Of a DNA stretch of 64,000 nt, positions 34,077-43,146 are shown in pieces. The stretch is from assembly GCA_015066745.1 (NCBI GenBank), contig SVNW01000001.1, positions 53,782 to 117,781 of the forward strand. The letters run 5' to 3'. Below the pieces are notes generated by a model, which was not told the origin of the DNA, ran no database searches, and saw nothing but the letters and a program-made list of their open reading frames with translations. The first letter of the stretch is position 1. The number at the start of each line of letters is the position of its first letter. A program made the position numbers and the translations under genes. Source of the DNA: Ruminococcus sp. (GTDB lineage Bacteria; Bacillota; Clostridia; Oscillospirales; Ruminococcaceae).

Positions 34077-34119
34077 ATATATACAAAGAGGACAACTAAA
34101 TGGTCCTCTTTGTATATAT
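34077..34119 (-). terminator. 17-bp stem-loop after cellobiose phosphorylase
   Basis: ATATATACAAAGAGGAC pairs with GTCCTCTTTGTATATAT (9-base loop), 5 bases past the GH94 stop codon. It isolates the R-M island from the sugar gene. Confidence 0.85.
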
Positions 34120-34123
34120 TCGA

Positions 34124-36520
34124 TTATCCGAGAACAACTGTAATTTCGTTTGTATCTTTAAGTATATCAGCGTTGATGTAGTCACCTTTGATAACTTCGC
34201 CGTTTACGTTGATTTCCTTTACACCGCTCTGAACGTGTGCAGAGTTGTCAACTTTGATGTTGAGCCATTTTCCTCTGAAGAATTTCTTTATAGAGAAACC
34301 GTCCCATGCAGAAGGGATAGAAGGAGAGATCTTAAGGCCGTAAGCGTCAGGACGCATACCGCAGATACCTTCTACACAGCCTACCATTACAGTTGAAGCT
34401 GTACCTGTAAGCCAGTGAACGTGTGAACGTCCTTCAAATTCAGATCTTGTGGATTCTGTGAACTGGCCGTGTGCGTATGGTTCAATGACACGTCTGTCAG
34501 CGTCGTTGTTCATTGCTGCAGGTGAGCTTTCCATGAAGTACTGGAATGCTCTGTCACCGTGACCGATAAGGCTTTCTGCGAGTATTGCCCAGCCCTGTGG
34601 CTGTGAGAAGATACCGCCGTTTTCCTTTGTATCAGGGTTGAAGATGTGCATGAGCGCACCGTCAAAGTGGTGGTCTACGTATGGTGGTTCAAGAAGCTTT
34701 ATACCGTAAGGTGTGTTGAGGATATCGTAAACAGACTGCATTGACTTTTCTGCACGTTCTTCTGAGGAGAAACCGGAGATAACGCCCCAGCTCTGTGGGT
34801 TGAGCCACATATTTGCTTCAGGGTCTTTCTTTGCACCAACGATTACGCCGTTTTCACGAATGCCTCTGATATAACGGTCTTCGTCCCAGCATTTGTCGAG
34901 GGAAGCTGAGAGATCAGCCTTGATTTCGTCAAGATATTTTATATAGTCTGTATCGTTCTTGCCTTCGGCATATTTTCTGAGAACGTTTATAGCATAGTAG
35001 AGCTGGAATGCGACGAATGTACTTTCGCCCTTTGCGCCGAGTCTGAGACAGTCGTTCCAGTCAGCATGGAGTCCGGCAGGCATCTTGTTTGCGCCAAGAC
35101 GTTCCATGGAGAATTTTATAGCTCTCTTGAGGTGATCGTAAACTGTATCTTCGCCACCGTTTGCATATACGATAACTTCATCGAGGAATCCTATGTTTCC
35201 GCTTTCACCTATATATTTCTCGATAGTCGGGAAGAGCCAGAGAGCGTCATCGGCTCTGTATGAAGGGTGACCTGTAGCCTTTACGTATGACGGCTGGTCA
35301 GGTGTATCTTCGTGACCTGCATTATGGTCAAACTTAACGAGTGGAAGTCCTCCGCCGTTGTCAACCTGTGCTGAGATCATAAAACGTATCTTTTCAGCGG
35401 CAAGTTCAGGATCAAGATGGATTATACCCTGTATATCCTGAACGGTATCTCTGTATCCGTAGCCGTTTCTGAGACCGCAGTATATGAGAGAAGCTGCTCT
35501 TGACCAGATAAATGTGATGAAGCACTGATATGAGTTCCATACGTTTATCATGTTGTTGAATTCTTCACTTGGTGTATCAACCTGGAAGTTGCTGAGTTTA
35601 CTGTGCCAGTATTCTTTGAGCTGAGCTACTTCCTTGTCAGCTGTTGTGCTGTCTTTGTAGGAGTTGAGAATTTCGTCAGCTTCAACTGCGTTTTTCTGAC
35701 CGAGTATATATGTGAGTGTAACAGATTCGCCGGGAGCGAGTGTGATGTCGGACTGGAGTGCACCGCAAGAGTTTGAGTTGTAGTTCATAGAGTTGTCGCA
35801 CTTGCCGTTTTCAACAGCTATCGGATTTGAGTAAGTTCTGTAAGAACCGATAAATTTGTCAAGGTTTCCGCAACCTGCTGTAACGTCAGCGCCTACCATA
35901 CCGAAGAAACGTTCCTTATGGTTTGAACCTGTTTCGTCTTTCTTTTCATTTTCATTGATGTGCTGGATTATCTTATTGCCCATAAGTTCTGTACGGGAAA
36001 TAAAGAGTGTGTACTGGAGGTTTACCTGATCCTGTTCATAGTTGTCTTCGTTTGTAAATTCAATAAAACCGAAAACAGAAAGGTTCTTTGGCTTAGTGTC
36101 GTTGTTTGTTATCTTTGTGTTCCATACTTCGTATGTTTTGCCAAGCGGTACATAGTATGTTACTTCTGAAGCAGTCTTTTCATATTCGGACTTGATAACA
36201 GTATATGCTGTACCGTGGATACAGGTAGTCTTGAACTTGTCGAGCGGTTTGCCTACAGGTTGCCATGAAGCTGACCAGTAGTCGTTTAAGTCGTTGTCTC
36301 TTATATAAACAAATCTTCCCGGAAGGGCCATGTTTGAGTTGAATCTGAATCTTGAGATTCGTCCGTTTGCACCTGATTTAACAAAGCTGTAACCGGCCGC
36401 ATTGTTGGAAATAATTGCGCCGTATTCAGGTGAGCCGAGGTAGTTTACCCATGGTGCAGGTGTTGCCGGGTTAGTGATGACGTATTCTTTGTTTTTTAAG
36501 TCAAAATATCCGTAATTCAT
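34124..36520 (-). CDS. Cellobiose phosphorylase (GH94)
   Basis: 798 residues, close to the family's about 810. Phosphorolyses cellobiose to glucose 1-phosphate and glucose in the cytosol, saving ATP for cellulose feeders. Opening NYGYFDLKNKEYVITNPATP (20 residues), the catalytic-acid region GLHADWNDCLRLG (Asp about 480), GYRDTVQDI and the C-terminal WLTGTASTVMVG fit cellobiose phosphorylases better than the longer cellodextrin forms. No signal peptide. AAGGAGAATTTAAGAT precedes the ATG. Stands alone; control region 36521-36836 is AT-rich without an evident operator. Confidence 0.94.
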   Translation of the reverse strand: MNYGYFDLKNKEYVITNPATPAPWVNYLGSPEYGAIISNNAAGYSFVKSGANGRISRFRFNSNMALPGRFVYIRDNDLNDYWSASWQPVGKPLDKFKTTCIHGTAYTVIKSEYEKTASEVTYYVPLGKTYEVWNTKITNNDTKPKNLSVFGFIEFTNEDNYEQDQVNLQYTLFISRTELMGNKIIQHINENEKKDETGSNHKERFFGMVGADVTAGCGNLDKFIGSYRTYSNPIAVENGKCDNSMNYNSNSCGALQSDITLAPGESVTLTYILGQKNAVEADEILNSYKDSTTADKEVAQLKEYWHSKLSNFQVDTPSEEFNNMINVWNSYQCFITFIWSRAASLIYCGLRNGYGYRDTVQDIQGIIHLDPELAAEKIRFMISAQVDNGGGLPLVKFDHNAGHEDTPDQPSYVKATGHPSYRADDALWLFPTIEKYIGESGNIGFLDEVIVYANGGEDTVYDHLKRAIKFSMERLGANKMPAGLHADWNDCLRLGAKGESTFVAFQLYYAINVLRKYAEGKNDTDYIKYLDEIKADLSASLDKCWDEDRYIRGIRENGVIVGAKKDPEANMWLNPQSWGVISGFSSEERAEKSMQSVYDILNTPYGIKLLEPPYVDHHFDGALMHIFNPDTKENGGIFSQPQGWAILAESLIGHGDRAFQYFMESSPAAMNNDADRRVIEPYAHGQFTESTRSEFEGRSHVHWLTGTASTVMVGCVEGICGMRPDAYGLKISPSIPSAWDGFSIKKFFRGKWLNIKVDNSAHVQSGVKEINVNGEVIKGDYINADILKDTNEITVVLG

Positions 36521-36836
36521 ATCTTAAATTCTCCTTAAAATAAAATTTGAAAAGTATGGTTCTGTTATTTTTGAAAACGTGTACCTTTATAATAACATTT
36601 CTGCTCCTTATTTGCAATACCTAAAGAAAAAATCATGCATTATCAATAATTAGTAATGTGATTTTGTAGTGAAAACATAATTAAAATAATATTTTTTAAT
36701 TATATTTTTAAGTAAAAGTATAATGAAAGCGTTTTGAAAAACGTCAATATACTTTTTTAAAATTTTAAGTTTTACATCAAAAAATATTTTATTTTTGTTG
36801 ATAAGTGTATATAATCCATAAATTATTGTATTATTA
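36521..36836. other. AT-rich intergenic region
   Basis: About 315 bases between the divergent GH94 and LRR/dockerin genes. I see long A/T tracts but no clear stem-loop, riboswitch or gene. It must contain the GH94 promoter; no unambiguous -35/-10 pair stood out. Confidence 0.5.
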
Positions 36837-36865
36837 TTGACTTGAAAATAATGCGGTGATATAAT
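36837..36865 (+). promoter_or_regulatory. Promoter of the LRR/transglutaminase/dockerin gene
   Basis: TTGACT (36837-36842), 17-base spacer, TATAAT (36860-36865), 80 bases upstream of the chosen start codon. Confidence 0.8.
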
Positions 36866-36945
36866 GAATTACAGTGGTTATGTTTTTGAAAAATATATTT
36901 TAAGGTTAGATGAATAAGGTTAAGTAAAGATTGGGAGTGGTTTTT

Positions 36946-38760
36946 GTGCAGGTTCTCCGAAAAATTATCGCCGGCGTTTTTTCCCTCACAATTGTTTTTG
37001 CGATGATGAGCGGGAAAGACTCAAATGAAAAAGTATGGGCAGATGAACAAGAAAGCATCTCTGTTTCAGATGTGGGAAATGAAACAGAGATAATTCAGAG
37101 AAGAAACTGGAGATACAGCATTTCTGAAGATGGTTTTGCTGTGCTAAGAGGTTATCTCGGAAAGGAAAAAATAGCAGCTACACCTCAGTTTATTGACGGG
37201 ATCGAGGTAAGGTATATTGCGTCCGGTGCTTTCAGTACCGGAAATATGACGGAACTGCGTATTTCAGAAGGCATCAGAAAAATAGATGCACAGGCGTTCT
37301 GGGGAAACTATACTATAAAGACTATAGTATTGCCACAGAGTCTTGAGGAGATAGGAACTAAGGCTTTTGCAAGTTCATCTCTTGAAAAAATAAATATACC
37401 TTCAGGTGTAAGCGTGATACCGGAAAAGGCATTTTCAGAAAGTGCGCTTAAAACGGTAACTATCGCTGATGGCGTAACTTCTATCGGAAAAGGAGCTTTT
37501 TTTGGCTGTGTAAATCTGGGGACTCTTAGTATTCCCGGTACTGTCAGTGAGATCTCTGCGGAAGCTTTCAGCGGTACTAAGATGAAAGAGGTCATTATCA
37601 AAGGTGATGTAAACAGTATAAGCGACAAAGTCTTTGCAAGAGCACAGATAGACTGTATTACTGTTTATCAGGGTACGAAGAAAATTGAGAAAAACGCTTT
37701 TTATATGGCGCAGATAGAAAGACTTAATCTTCCTTCAACTCTTGAAGTTATAGAAGATTCTGCTTTTAAAAATGCAAAAATAAATGAATTGTCTGTTCCG
37801 TCGGGTATTGTGGAAAAGAACGCTTTTATCGGCTGTACCATGACAAAGGTTACTATTGACAATAAAAAGGCAGAGATAATGTGCGGAGCATTTTCGGGTT
37901 GTGATAAACTTGAAAATCTTTGCGTAGATCTTGAAGCACCTGTGAACGGTTCGGGATTTAACGGGTGTATGTCGTTGAAGTATATAAACGGAAAAGAAGT
38001 ACTCGTCCTGGGTGATGAAGGTTTTCTCAGCTTTGATGAAGAACTCAGCGATTATGTACATCAAAATTTTAATGCTACGACAGATGTCGGATTTATCAAC
38101 AGATTTATTGCTGATGAGGTAAAGAAGGTAGTAAGCAGTACAGTTACAGAAGATATGAGTGATATAGAAAAAGTCTATGTTCTTCATGAATGGATATGCG
38201 GTAAGGTGTCCTTTGATATTGAAGGACAGCTTGAAATGCGCAATCATGTTGACTCGGCAGTGTTTATGAGCGAATATGCAGTTTGTGGAAGCTATGCACG
38301 AGCATTTGCACTACTTATGCAGGAAGCAGGAATAGAGGCATATTATGTAGCAAATGAAGTTCACGCATGGAATATAGTAAAACTGGGAGATCACTATTTT
38401 CATGTTGATGCAAGCTACGCAGATTACTTTGACCCGACAAGCTATGAGAGATTTCTGTCAAGTGACAGCCTGTGGGCAGAACTTTATGAGCAGTGGGCAG
38501 TTTATAAGCCGTCTCTGCTGTATAACTATGACGAAGATGTTGTTACTCCTGAATGTCCGTATTTCCTTGGAGATATCGACGTGGACGGCGCAAAGACAGG
38601 ATCGGATATGCAGATCATATGCGACTATATAAGAGGAGATGTACAGATAGAAGAAGGCGACCGTGTGCTTGGTGACGTTGACTATGACGGAGAACTCACT
38701 CTTGCTGATGTTGCAGAATTTAAGACTGATCTTGTTGAGGTGCAGTCAGATACGGAGTAG
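36946..38760 (+). CDS. Secreted LRR/transglutaminase-like protein with C-terminal dockerin
   Basis: 604 residues. Signal peptide (about 1-25), BspA-like LRR_5 repeats (about 65-335, units such as GAFFGCVNLGTLSIPGTVSE), a transglutaminase/protease-like domain (about 385-510; Cys in AVCGSYARAF, His in NEVHAWNIV, Asp in FHVDASYADY) and a dockerin (about 540-600) with two calcium loops DIDVDGAKTGSDM and DVDYDGELTLADV. The dockerin should attach it to a cohesin scaffold, so a peptidase-like or cross-linking module joins the cellulosome. GTG start at 36946 follows GGGAGTGG. Confidence 0.88.
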   Translation: MQVLRKIIAGVFSLTIVFAMMSGKDSNEKVWADEQESISVSDVGNETEIIQRRNWRYSISEDGFAVLRGYLGKEKIAATPQFIDGIEVRYIASGAFSTGNMTELRISEGIRKIDAQAFWGNYTIKTIVLPQSLEEIGTKAFASSSLEKINIPSGVSVIPEKAFSESALKTVTIADGVTSIGKGAFFGCVNLGTLSIPGTVSEISAEAFSGTKMKEVIIKGDVNSISDKVFARAQIDCITVYQGTKKIEKNAFYMAQIERLNLPSTLEVIEDSAFKNAKINELSVPSGIVEKNAFIGCTMTKVTIDNKKAEIMCGAFSGCDKLENLCVDLEAPVNGSGFNGCMSLKYINGKEVLVLGDEGFLSFDEELSDYVHQNFNATTDVGFINRFIADEVKKVVSSTVTEDMSDIEKVYVLHEWICGKVSFDIEGQLEMRNHVDSAVFMSEYAVCGSYARAFALLMQEAGIEAYYVANEVHAWNIVKLGDHYFHVDASYADYFDPTSYERFLSSDSLWAELYEQWAVYKPSLLYNYDEDVVTPECPYFLGDIDVDGAKTGSDMQIICDYIRGDVQIEEGDRVLGDVDYDGELTLADVAEFKTDLVEVQSDTE

Positions 38761-38820
38761 TTTTGAAAAACTATTGATAATCAAAATTTGCAATATAAAA
38801 GCCAAAACTTTTTTAGAAAG

Positions 38821-38855
38821 AATTCCCCCACCTCTAAGGTGGGGGAATATGTTTT
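38821..38855 (+). terminator. Terminator after the dockerin gene
   Basis: AATTCCCCCACC pairs with GGTGGGGGAATAT (loop TCTAA) and is followed by GTTTTT. It ends both the plus gene and probably the convergent AAA gene. Confidence 0.88.
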
Positions 38856-38858
38856 TAC

Positions 38859-40421
38859 CTATATTTTTTCAATACGACACGCATGTTTCTTGCTTTCTTT
38901 ATCATAATTTATCCCGATAAGCAGGATTTCATGTCCCAGTGACATAAGTTTTTCAGCATAATTCTTATCTTTTATCTGTTTTATCGCATCTTCTGCGGAT
39001 TTACCATACTTGAGTTCCACAATCATAGCAGGTAAATCAACACCTTTGCGTGGTATGAACGTCAGATCAGCAAAACCGTTTCCGGAAGGAAATTCTCTTA
39101 TTATTTCGTACTGCTTTCTTGCTGAATAATATGCAAGAGCAAGTGTTACAGAAAGTGAAAGTTCATTGTTGTATGCTATAACAGAAGAATTTTGACGATG
39201 CGTTTCTTCGATTATTTCAGCTACTTTCTGTTCGTTACAGTTCAGAGTAGCGTTAAGCAGTTCATCTGATTTGCGAATGGAATTCATTACCTCTTTCCAG
39301 TTACTATCTTCAATACAGTTTATAAATTCCTGCAAAACTTCTTTGTTTGGAATCCATGCTTCACCTGTTTTTTTGCTGTAAGTCAGATATCCCAGATGAA
39401 TTAGAAGTGTAATGACATCATCTGCAGACTTGAAAGTAACCATGTCATTTTCAAACTTTTCTGTATTTACTTTGATTTTCTCGCCGGCAATCATTTTAAT
39501 AACTGATTGATGTAAACCATCCATATCAAGCTGAATAAATACTTTCAGGGCTTCAAAGCTTTCGGTTTTTGTCCAGTAATTACTGAAAATTTTCCTGCTA
39601 CAGGTAAGAACAACTGACTGTGGATTGTAAATCGAAATATCATCAATCAAATATCCGTTGTACCATTCTTTCATTTCATCAAAAGAAAGGTTATATTTAT
39701 CACAAAGTAAGTAAGTTTCATTTTCTGTAAATCCCATATATTCGGAATATGGAGCTGAATCGTTGATTGAAAATTCATGATACATATTTAAAGCAGAATG
39801 TTCTCCGTACTTTTTTACAGGAAAAATGCCTGTTGCATAGTCTAAGGCAACGTATTCTTTTTCCTTAAGTAAATCACGAAGGAAATCAAGATAGTACTTC
39901 TGACCTTCGAAATCATTTTTGAAAACTCTGAAAACACAATCCCATTCATCTATGATAAATACAAACGGTACTCTATGTTCAGCATATATTTCCCCGAGCA
40001 TTTCTTCAAGAGAAAAATCTTCAGAAAAATTCATATTTCCGTATACCTTCAGAAGATCACGCTTCAGTGATTTTATAAGTTTTTCAGTCATTTCCTTTCC
40101 GCCGGAAACTTTGGAAGCAAAACCTCTGACATCAAATTTTAATACATTATATTTATTGAGGTGTTTTTCAAAATCCTTTGTTTGAGAAATTGCAAGATTT
40201 TTAAACAGCTCTGTTGAATTGCAACCTTTGCTGTAATATGCTGTCAACATATTAGCAGCCATCGATTTGCCGAATCTTCTTGGTCTGCTTATACATATAT
40301 GACGATTATCGGTTCTCAGAGCGGAATTTGTCATATTAATAAGCATGGATTTATCCACGTATATCTTAGAATTGACTGACATTTCAAATAAATCATTTCC
40401 GGGATTAAGGTAAATACCCAT
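38859..40421 (-). CDS. AAA ATPase with C-terminal PD-(D/E)XK nuclease-like domain (DUF1703 type)
   Basis: 520 residues. N-terminal ATPase: P-loop variant PRRFGKSMAA (about 46), Walker B FVFIIDEWDCVF (about 155), then the conserved GFTENE and EWYNGYLI segments. C-terminal nuclease-like motif at about 450-480: GFADLTFIP followed by AMIVELKYGK. The family is abundant and often multi-copy in gut Clostridia and Bacteroidetes; function is unproven. Own promoter with repeated TTACACCATAAA motifs. Same subfamily as the partial gene at 1-265 (same GIYLNPGN start). Confidence 0.88.
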   Translation of the reverse strand: MGIYLNPGNDLFEMSVNSKIYVDKSMLINMTNSALRTDNRHICISRPRRFGKSMAANMLTAYYSKGCNSTELFKNLAISQTKDFEKHLNKYNVLKFDVRGFASKVSGGKEMTEKLIKSLKRDLLKVYGNMNFSEDFSLEEMLGEIYAEHRVPFVFIIDEWDCVFRVFKNDFEGQKYYLDFLRDLLKEKEYVALDYATGIFPVKKYGEHSALNMYHEFSINDSAPYSEYMGFTENETYLLCDKYNLSFDEMKEWYNGYLIDDISIYNPQSVVLTCSRKIFSNYWTKTESFEALKVFIQLDMDGLHQSVIKMIAGEKIKVNTEKFENDMVTFKSADDVITLLIHLGYLTYSKKTGEAWIPNKEVLQEFINCIEDSNWKEVMNSIRKSDELLNATLNCNEQKVAEIIEETHRQNSSVIAYNNELSLSVTLALAYYSARKQYEIIREFPSGNGFADLTFIPRKGVDLPAMIVELKYGKSAEDAIKQIKDKNYAEKLMSLGHEILLIGINYDKESKKHACRIEKI

Positions 40422-40425
40422 GTCT

Positions 40426-40484
40426 TACACCACCATAAAAATTGTTACACCATAAATTATACCATAAATACATGATAAATTCAA
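40426..40484 (-). promoter_or_regulatory. Promoter with repeated TTACACCATAAA motif
   Basis: Minus-strand TTGAAT (40479-40484), 17-base spacer, TATAAT (40456-40461). On the plus strand, CTTACACCACCATAAA, TTACACCATAAA and TACCATAAA recur from the start codon across the -10 box, possible operator repeats. Confidence 0.65.
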
Positions 40485-40499
40485 TTTAAGATAATTGCC

Positions 40500-40600
40500 A
40501 AAAGTAGAACTACATTTATTGTGCACCATTTCAATAAATGAATCAATAAAGCTCGTATTTTCGATATTTATATTTTTATAATCTTTGTAGTTCTACTTTT
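40500..40600. repeat. 101-bp segment with 15-bp terminal inverted repeats
   Basis: AAAAGTAGAACTACA (40500-40514) is perfectly complementary to TGTAGTTCTACTTTT (40586-40600). The 71 bases between are AT-rich and non-coding. It may be a small MITE-like element or a long hairpin RNA; no clear target-site duplication is visible. Confidence 0.6.
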
Positions 40601-40632
40601 TATGTTCATCTTAGGTTAAACTGTCAAGCTGA

Positions 40633-40661
40633 TTGACATCTATTTCTTTGTTTGTTATACT
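40633..40661 (+). promoter_or_regulatory. Promoter of the 100-aa gene
   Basis: TTGACA (40633-40638), 17-base spacer, TATACT (40656-40661), 40 bases before the start codon. Confidence 0.85.
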
Positions 40662-40700
40662 AATATAAGCGTCTGGAAAAATTGTTGGGAGTGAATAAAT

Positions 40701-41003
40701 TTGTTTAAAGATATTGATTTCGGAACAGGTGTCAGCAGAAAGTATATTGATTTTGAAATAAATGAAGATATTCCGTTAGAAGAACAGACAGATTTATTAA
40801 AAGAAGATTTGTTGCAAGTAATTTATGATAATAATTATATTATTGATATAGGTTGGTATCCCGAATTTGATGAGAATGGAAGTTTTAGAGTATCGGTTAT
40901 TAAGGAGTATCAATGGGATAACCCGATTTTTCAGAAAAAATGCAGAAGGACAGGCTTAGTACGTGAATATTTATGTGAGTGCATTGATCTGATACATATA
41001 TAA
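40701..41003 (+). CDS. Hypothetical protein, 100 aa
   Basis: 100 residues, acidic N-terminal half (EINEDIPLEEQTDLLKEDLLQ, split) and a more aromatic C-terminal half (DIGWYPEFDENGSF, EYQWDNPIFQKKC). I do not recognise it. The size and fold pattern are like small immunity or antitoxin-like proteins, but nothing adjacent supports that. TTG start at 40701 has GGGAGTG 8 bases upstream and a consensus promoter, so it is probably a real gene. Confidence 0.7.
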   Translation: MFKDIDFGTGVSRKYIDFEINEDIPLEEQTDLLKEDLLQVIYDNNYIIDIGWYPEFDENGSFRVSVIKEYQWDNPIFQKKCRRTGLVREYLCECIDLIHI

Positions 41004-41084
41004 CAACGCTGTTTCACACTATCCTTCGACATAGCATTAAAAAAACACCTGAGAAAAAACTAATTAAATTAAGCAAAAAAACTA

Positions 41085-41113
41085 TTGATTTCTTGATATT
41101 CGTGTGGTATAAT
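41085..41113 (+). promoter_or_regulatory. Promoter of the rimP-nusA-infB operon
   Basis: TTGATT (41085-41090), 17-base spacer, TATAAT (41108-41113), followed by a leader of about 60 bases. Confidence 0.85.
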
Positions 41114-41135
41114 ATTTTATAGTATGATAAGCTGG

Positions 41136-41168
41136 AAAGGTCGGATAATTCCGACCTTTAATTTTGTA
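41136..41168 (+). promoter_or_regulatory. Leader hairpin/attenuator of the rimP-nusA operon
   Basis: AAAGGTCGGA (41136-41145) pairs with TCCGACCTTT (41150-41159) around a TAAT tetraloop, followed by AATTTTG. It looks like an intrinsic terminator placed between promoter and rimP, 23 bases before the TTG start. Confidence 0.7.
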
Positions 41169-41182
41169 TGGAGGTTTTCCGC

Positions 41183-41662
41183 TTGAAAATTAAGAAAAAT
41201 GGTGCTACGGAACTTAAAGTTTATCAGATAGCTCAGCCTATAGCAGACGAACTTGGTTTTTCTATATGGGACGTTTCTTTCGTAAAGGAAGGCGCAGAGT
41301 GGTATCTGAGAGTTTTTATCGACAAGGAAGACGGTATAAATCTTGATGATTGTGAAGCAATGTCAAGACCGCTCAGTGACAAGCTTGATGAGCTTGATCC
41401 GATTTCCGAGAGTTATTTTCTTGAAGTTGGTTCAGCAGGACTCGAAAGGGAACTTCTGAGAGAGTCACATTTTGATGCTTCGATCGGCAAGGATATACGT
41501 ATACATCGTATAATAGCGGCTGATGGTGTAAAGGATTATGTCGGAACGCTTCTTGGCTACGACAAGACAAGTGTAAAGATTTCTGTTGACGGTGAAGAAA
41601 AAGAAGTATTGTTATCCGATGTGGCATATATTAAGATATACGAAGAATTTGATTTTGAATAA
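41183..41662 (+). CDS. rimP: Ribosome maturation factor RimP
   Basis: 159 residues. Needed for 30S subunit assembly. Conserved GFSIWDVSFVKEG, LRVFIDKEDGINLDDCE, and ESYFLEVGSAGLERELL (RimP signature VSSPGLdRpL equivalent). TTG at 41183 is chosen because GGAGG (41170-41174) stands 8 bases before it; the ATG at 41168 would place the ribosome site inside the gene. Heads the translation operon. Confidence 0.93.
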   Translation: MKIKKNGATELKVYQIAQPIADELGFSIWDVSFVKEGAEWYLRVFIDKEDGINLDDCEAMSRPLSDKLDELDPISESYFLEVGSAGLERELLRESHFDASIGKDIRIHRIIAADGVKDYVGTLLGYDKTSVKISVDGEEKEVLLSDVAYIKIYEEFDFE

Positions 41663-41688
41663 AATAATTTTGGAGGTCGTTTATTAAA

Positions 41689-42885
41689 ATGAACAAGGGT
41701 TTTTTCGACGCATTGACAATGCTTGGAGATGAAAACAGTGTATCAGTTGAAACATTGGTGGAAAAAATAAAATCCGCACTTATGAAAGCGGTAAAGAAAT
41801 CATATCCGGATTGTGAAAATATAAATATCAACATAGATCCGGAAACACGTACATTTGAAATAAGCATTATCAAGCTCGTAGTAGAAGACGAACCGCTTGA
41901 CGATAACGAAATCAATATCAGCGAAGCGAGAACTATTGACCCACGCGCATACATCGGTGGAATGGTAGCTGTAAAAATCGATACTGCACAGTTTGGCAGA
42001 GCTGCGGCACAGTCAGCAAAGCAGTCAATCAAGACAGATCTCAGAGAGATCAACAGAGAAAATCTTCTCAATCAGTTCCAGAACAAGGAAAATGAATGCA
42101 TAAGTGCAAAAGTAAATCAGATTGAGCCTAGTCGCGGAACTGCAACACTCATATATGACAAGACTGAACTTTATCTTTTCAAGAATGATCAGATACCGGG
42201 CGAAGTACTTAAAGAAGGCCAGATGGTAAAGGTATACATCACAGGTATCGTAAGCAAGGAAAAGAAACCGATAGTAAAGATATCAAGAACACACAAAGAT
42301 CTTGTAAAAAGACTTTTTGAACTTGAAGTTCCTGAAATATATGACGGCACAGTTGAGATAAAGTCTATCTCACGTGAAGCAGGTTCAAGAACAAAAATAG
42401 CTGTATGTTCCAAAAATCCCGATGTTGATGCTATAGGTTCATGTATCGGTCCTAAGAGATCAAGAATAACAAATATCGTAAATGAGTTAAACGGCGAAAA
42501 GATCGATATAGTTGTTTACAGCGAAGATGCAGCCGAATTTATTGCAAAATCACTTGCACCTTCAGAAGTAGTAAAGGTAATGCTTGATGAAGAATCAAAA
42601 TCATGTACTGTAATAGTACCTGATTCACAGCTTTCACTTGCAATCGGAAACAAGGGACAGAATGCAAAGCTTGCAGCCAAGCTTACAGGTTACAAGATAG
42701 ACATAAAGCCACTTTCCGAAGTAGCAATGCAGCTTGAAGAAGAAGTAAATGCAGAAGAAACAGCAGCAGAAACTGCAGAAGTTGAAAATACAGAGGAAAC
42801 AGCAGTTGAAACTGCAGAAGATGTTATGACAGAAGAAATAACTGAAGAAGTATCAGAAGAAGTTTCAGAGGAAACTGAGGAATAA
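41689..42885 (+). CDS. nusA: Transcription termination/antitermination factor NusA
   Basis: 398 residues. N-terminal RNA-polymerase-binding domain, S1 domain (about 130-200), two KH domains (about 205-345: GSCIGPKRSRITNIVNEL and LAIGNKGQNAKLAAKLTG). The C-terminus is a long Glu/Ala-rich acidic tail in place of the extra repeats of Proteobacteria. Positioned rimP-nusA-ylxR as in Bacillus. Confidence 0.96.
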   Translation: MNKGFFDALTMLGDENSVSVETLVEKIKSALMKAVKKSYPDCENININIDPETRTFEISIIKLVVEDEPLDDNEINISEARTIDPRAYIGGMVAVKIDTAQFGRAAAQSAKQSIKTDLREINRENLLNQFQNKENECISAKVNQIEPSRGTATLIYDKTELYLFKNDQIPGEVLKEGQMVKVYITGIVSKEKKPIVKISRTHKDLVKRLFELEVPEIYDGTVEIKSISREAGSRTKIAVCSKNPDVDAIGSCIGPKRSRITNIVNELNGEKIDIVVYSEDAAEFIAKSLAPSEVVKVMLDEESKSCTVIVPDSQLSLAIGNKGQNAKLAAKLTGYKIDIKPLSEVAMQLEEEVNAEETAAETAEVENTEETAVETAEDVMTEEITEEVSEEVSEETEE

Positions 42886-42888
42886 GTC

Positions 42889-43146
42889 ATGGCTGTAAAA
42901 AAAATCCCGATGCGTATGTGTTGCGGATGCGGTGAGATGAAGCCCAAAAAGGAACTCATAAGAGTTGTAAGAACTTCTGAAAATGAAGTAAAGCTTGATT
43001 TCACAGGACGTCTTAACGGCAGAGGCGCATATATATGTCCTGATAAAAGCTGTCTTGCAAAAGCAAGAAAAAGCAAGCGCATAGAGAGAGCTTTTGAATG
43101 CAGGATAAGTGATGAATTGTATGAGGCGTTTGAAAATGAATTATGA
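42889..43146 (+). CDS. ylxR: YlxR (DUF448) RNA-binding protein
   Basis: 85 residues. Signature RMCCGCGEMKPKKELIRVVR (20 residues) and GRLNGRGAYICPDKSCLAKA. Small basic RNA-binding protein always found after nusA; reported in some species as a nucleoid or RNase P-associated factor. Starts 3 bp after nusA. Confidence 0.93.
   Translation: MAVKKIPMRMCCGCGEMKPKKELIRVVRTSENEVKLDFTGRLNGRGAYICPDKSCLAKARKSKRIERAFECRISDELYEAFENEL

Noticed and set aside
42690..43082. 130-aa minus-strand frame opposite the nusA acidic tail
   Set aside because: A Ser-rich shadow made by the repetitive GAA/GCA codons of the nusA C-terminus.
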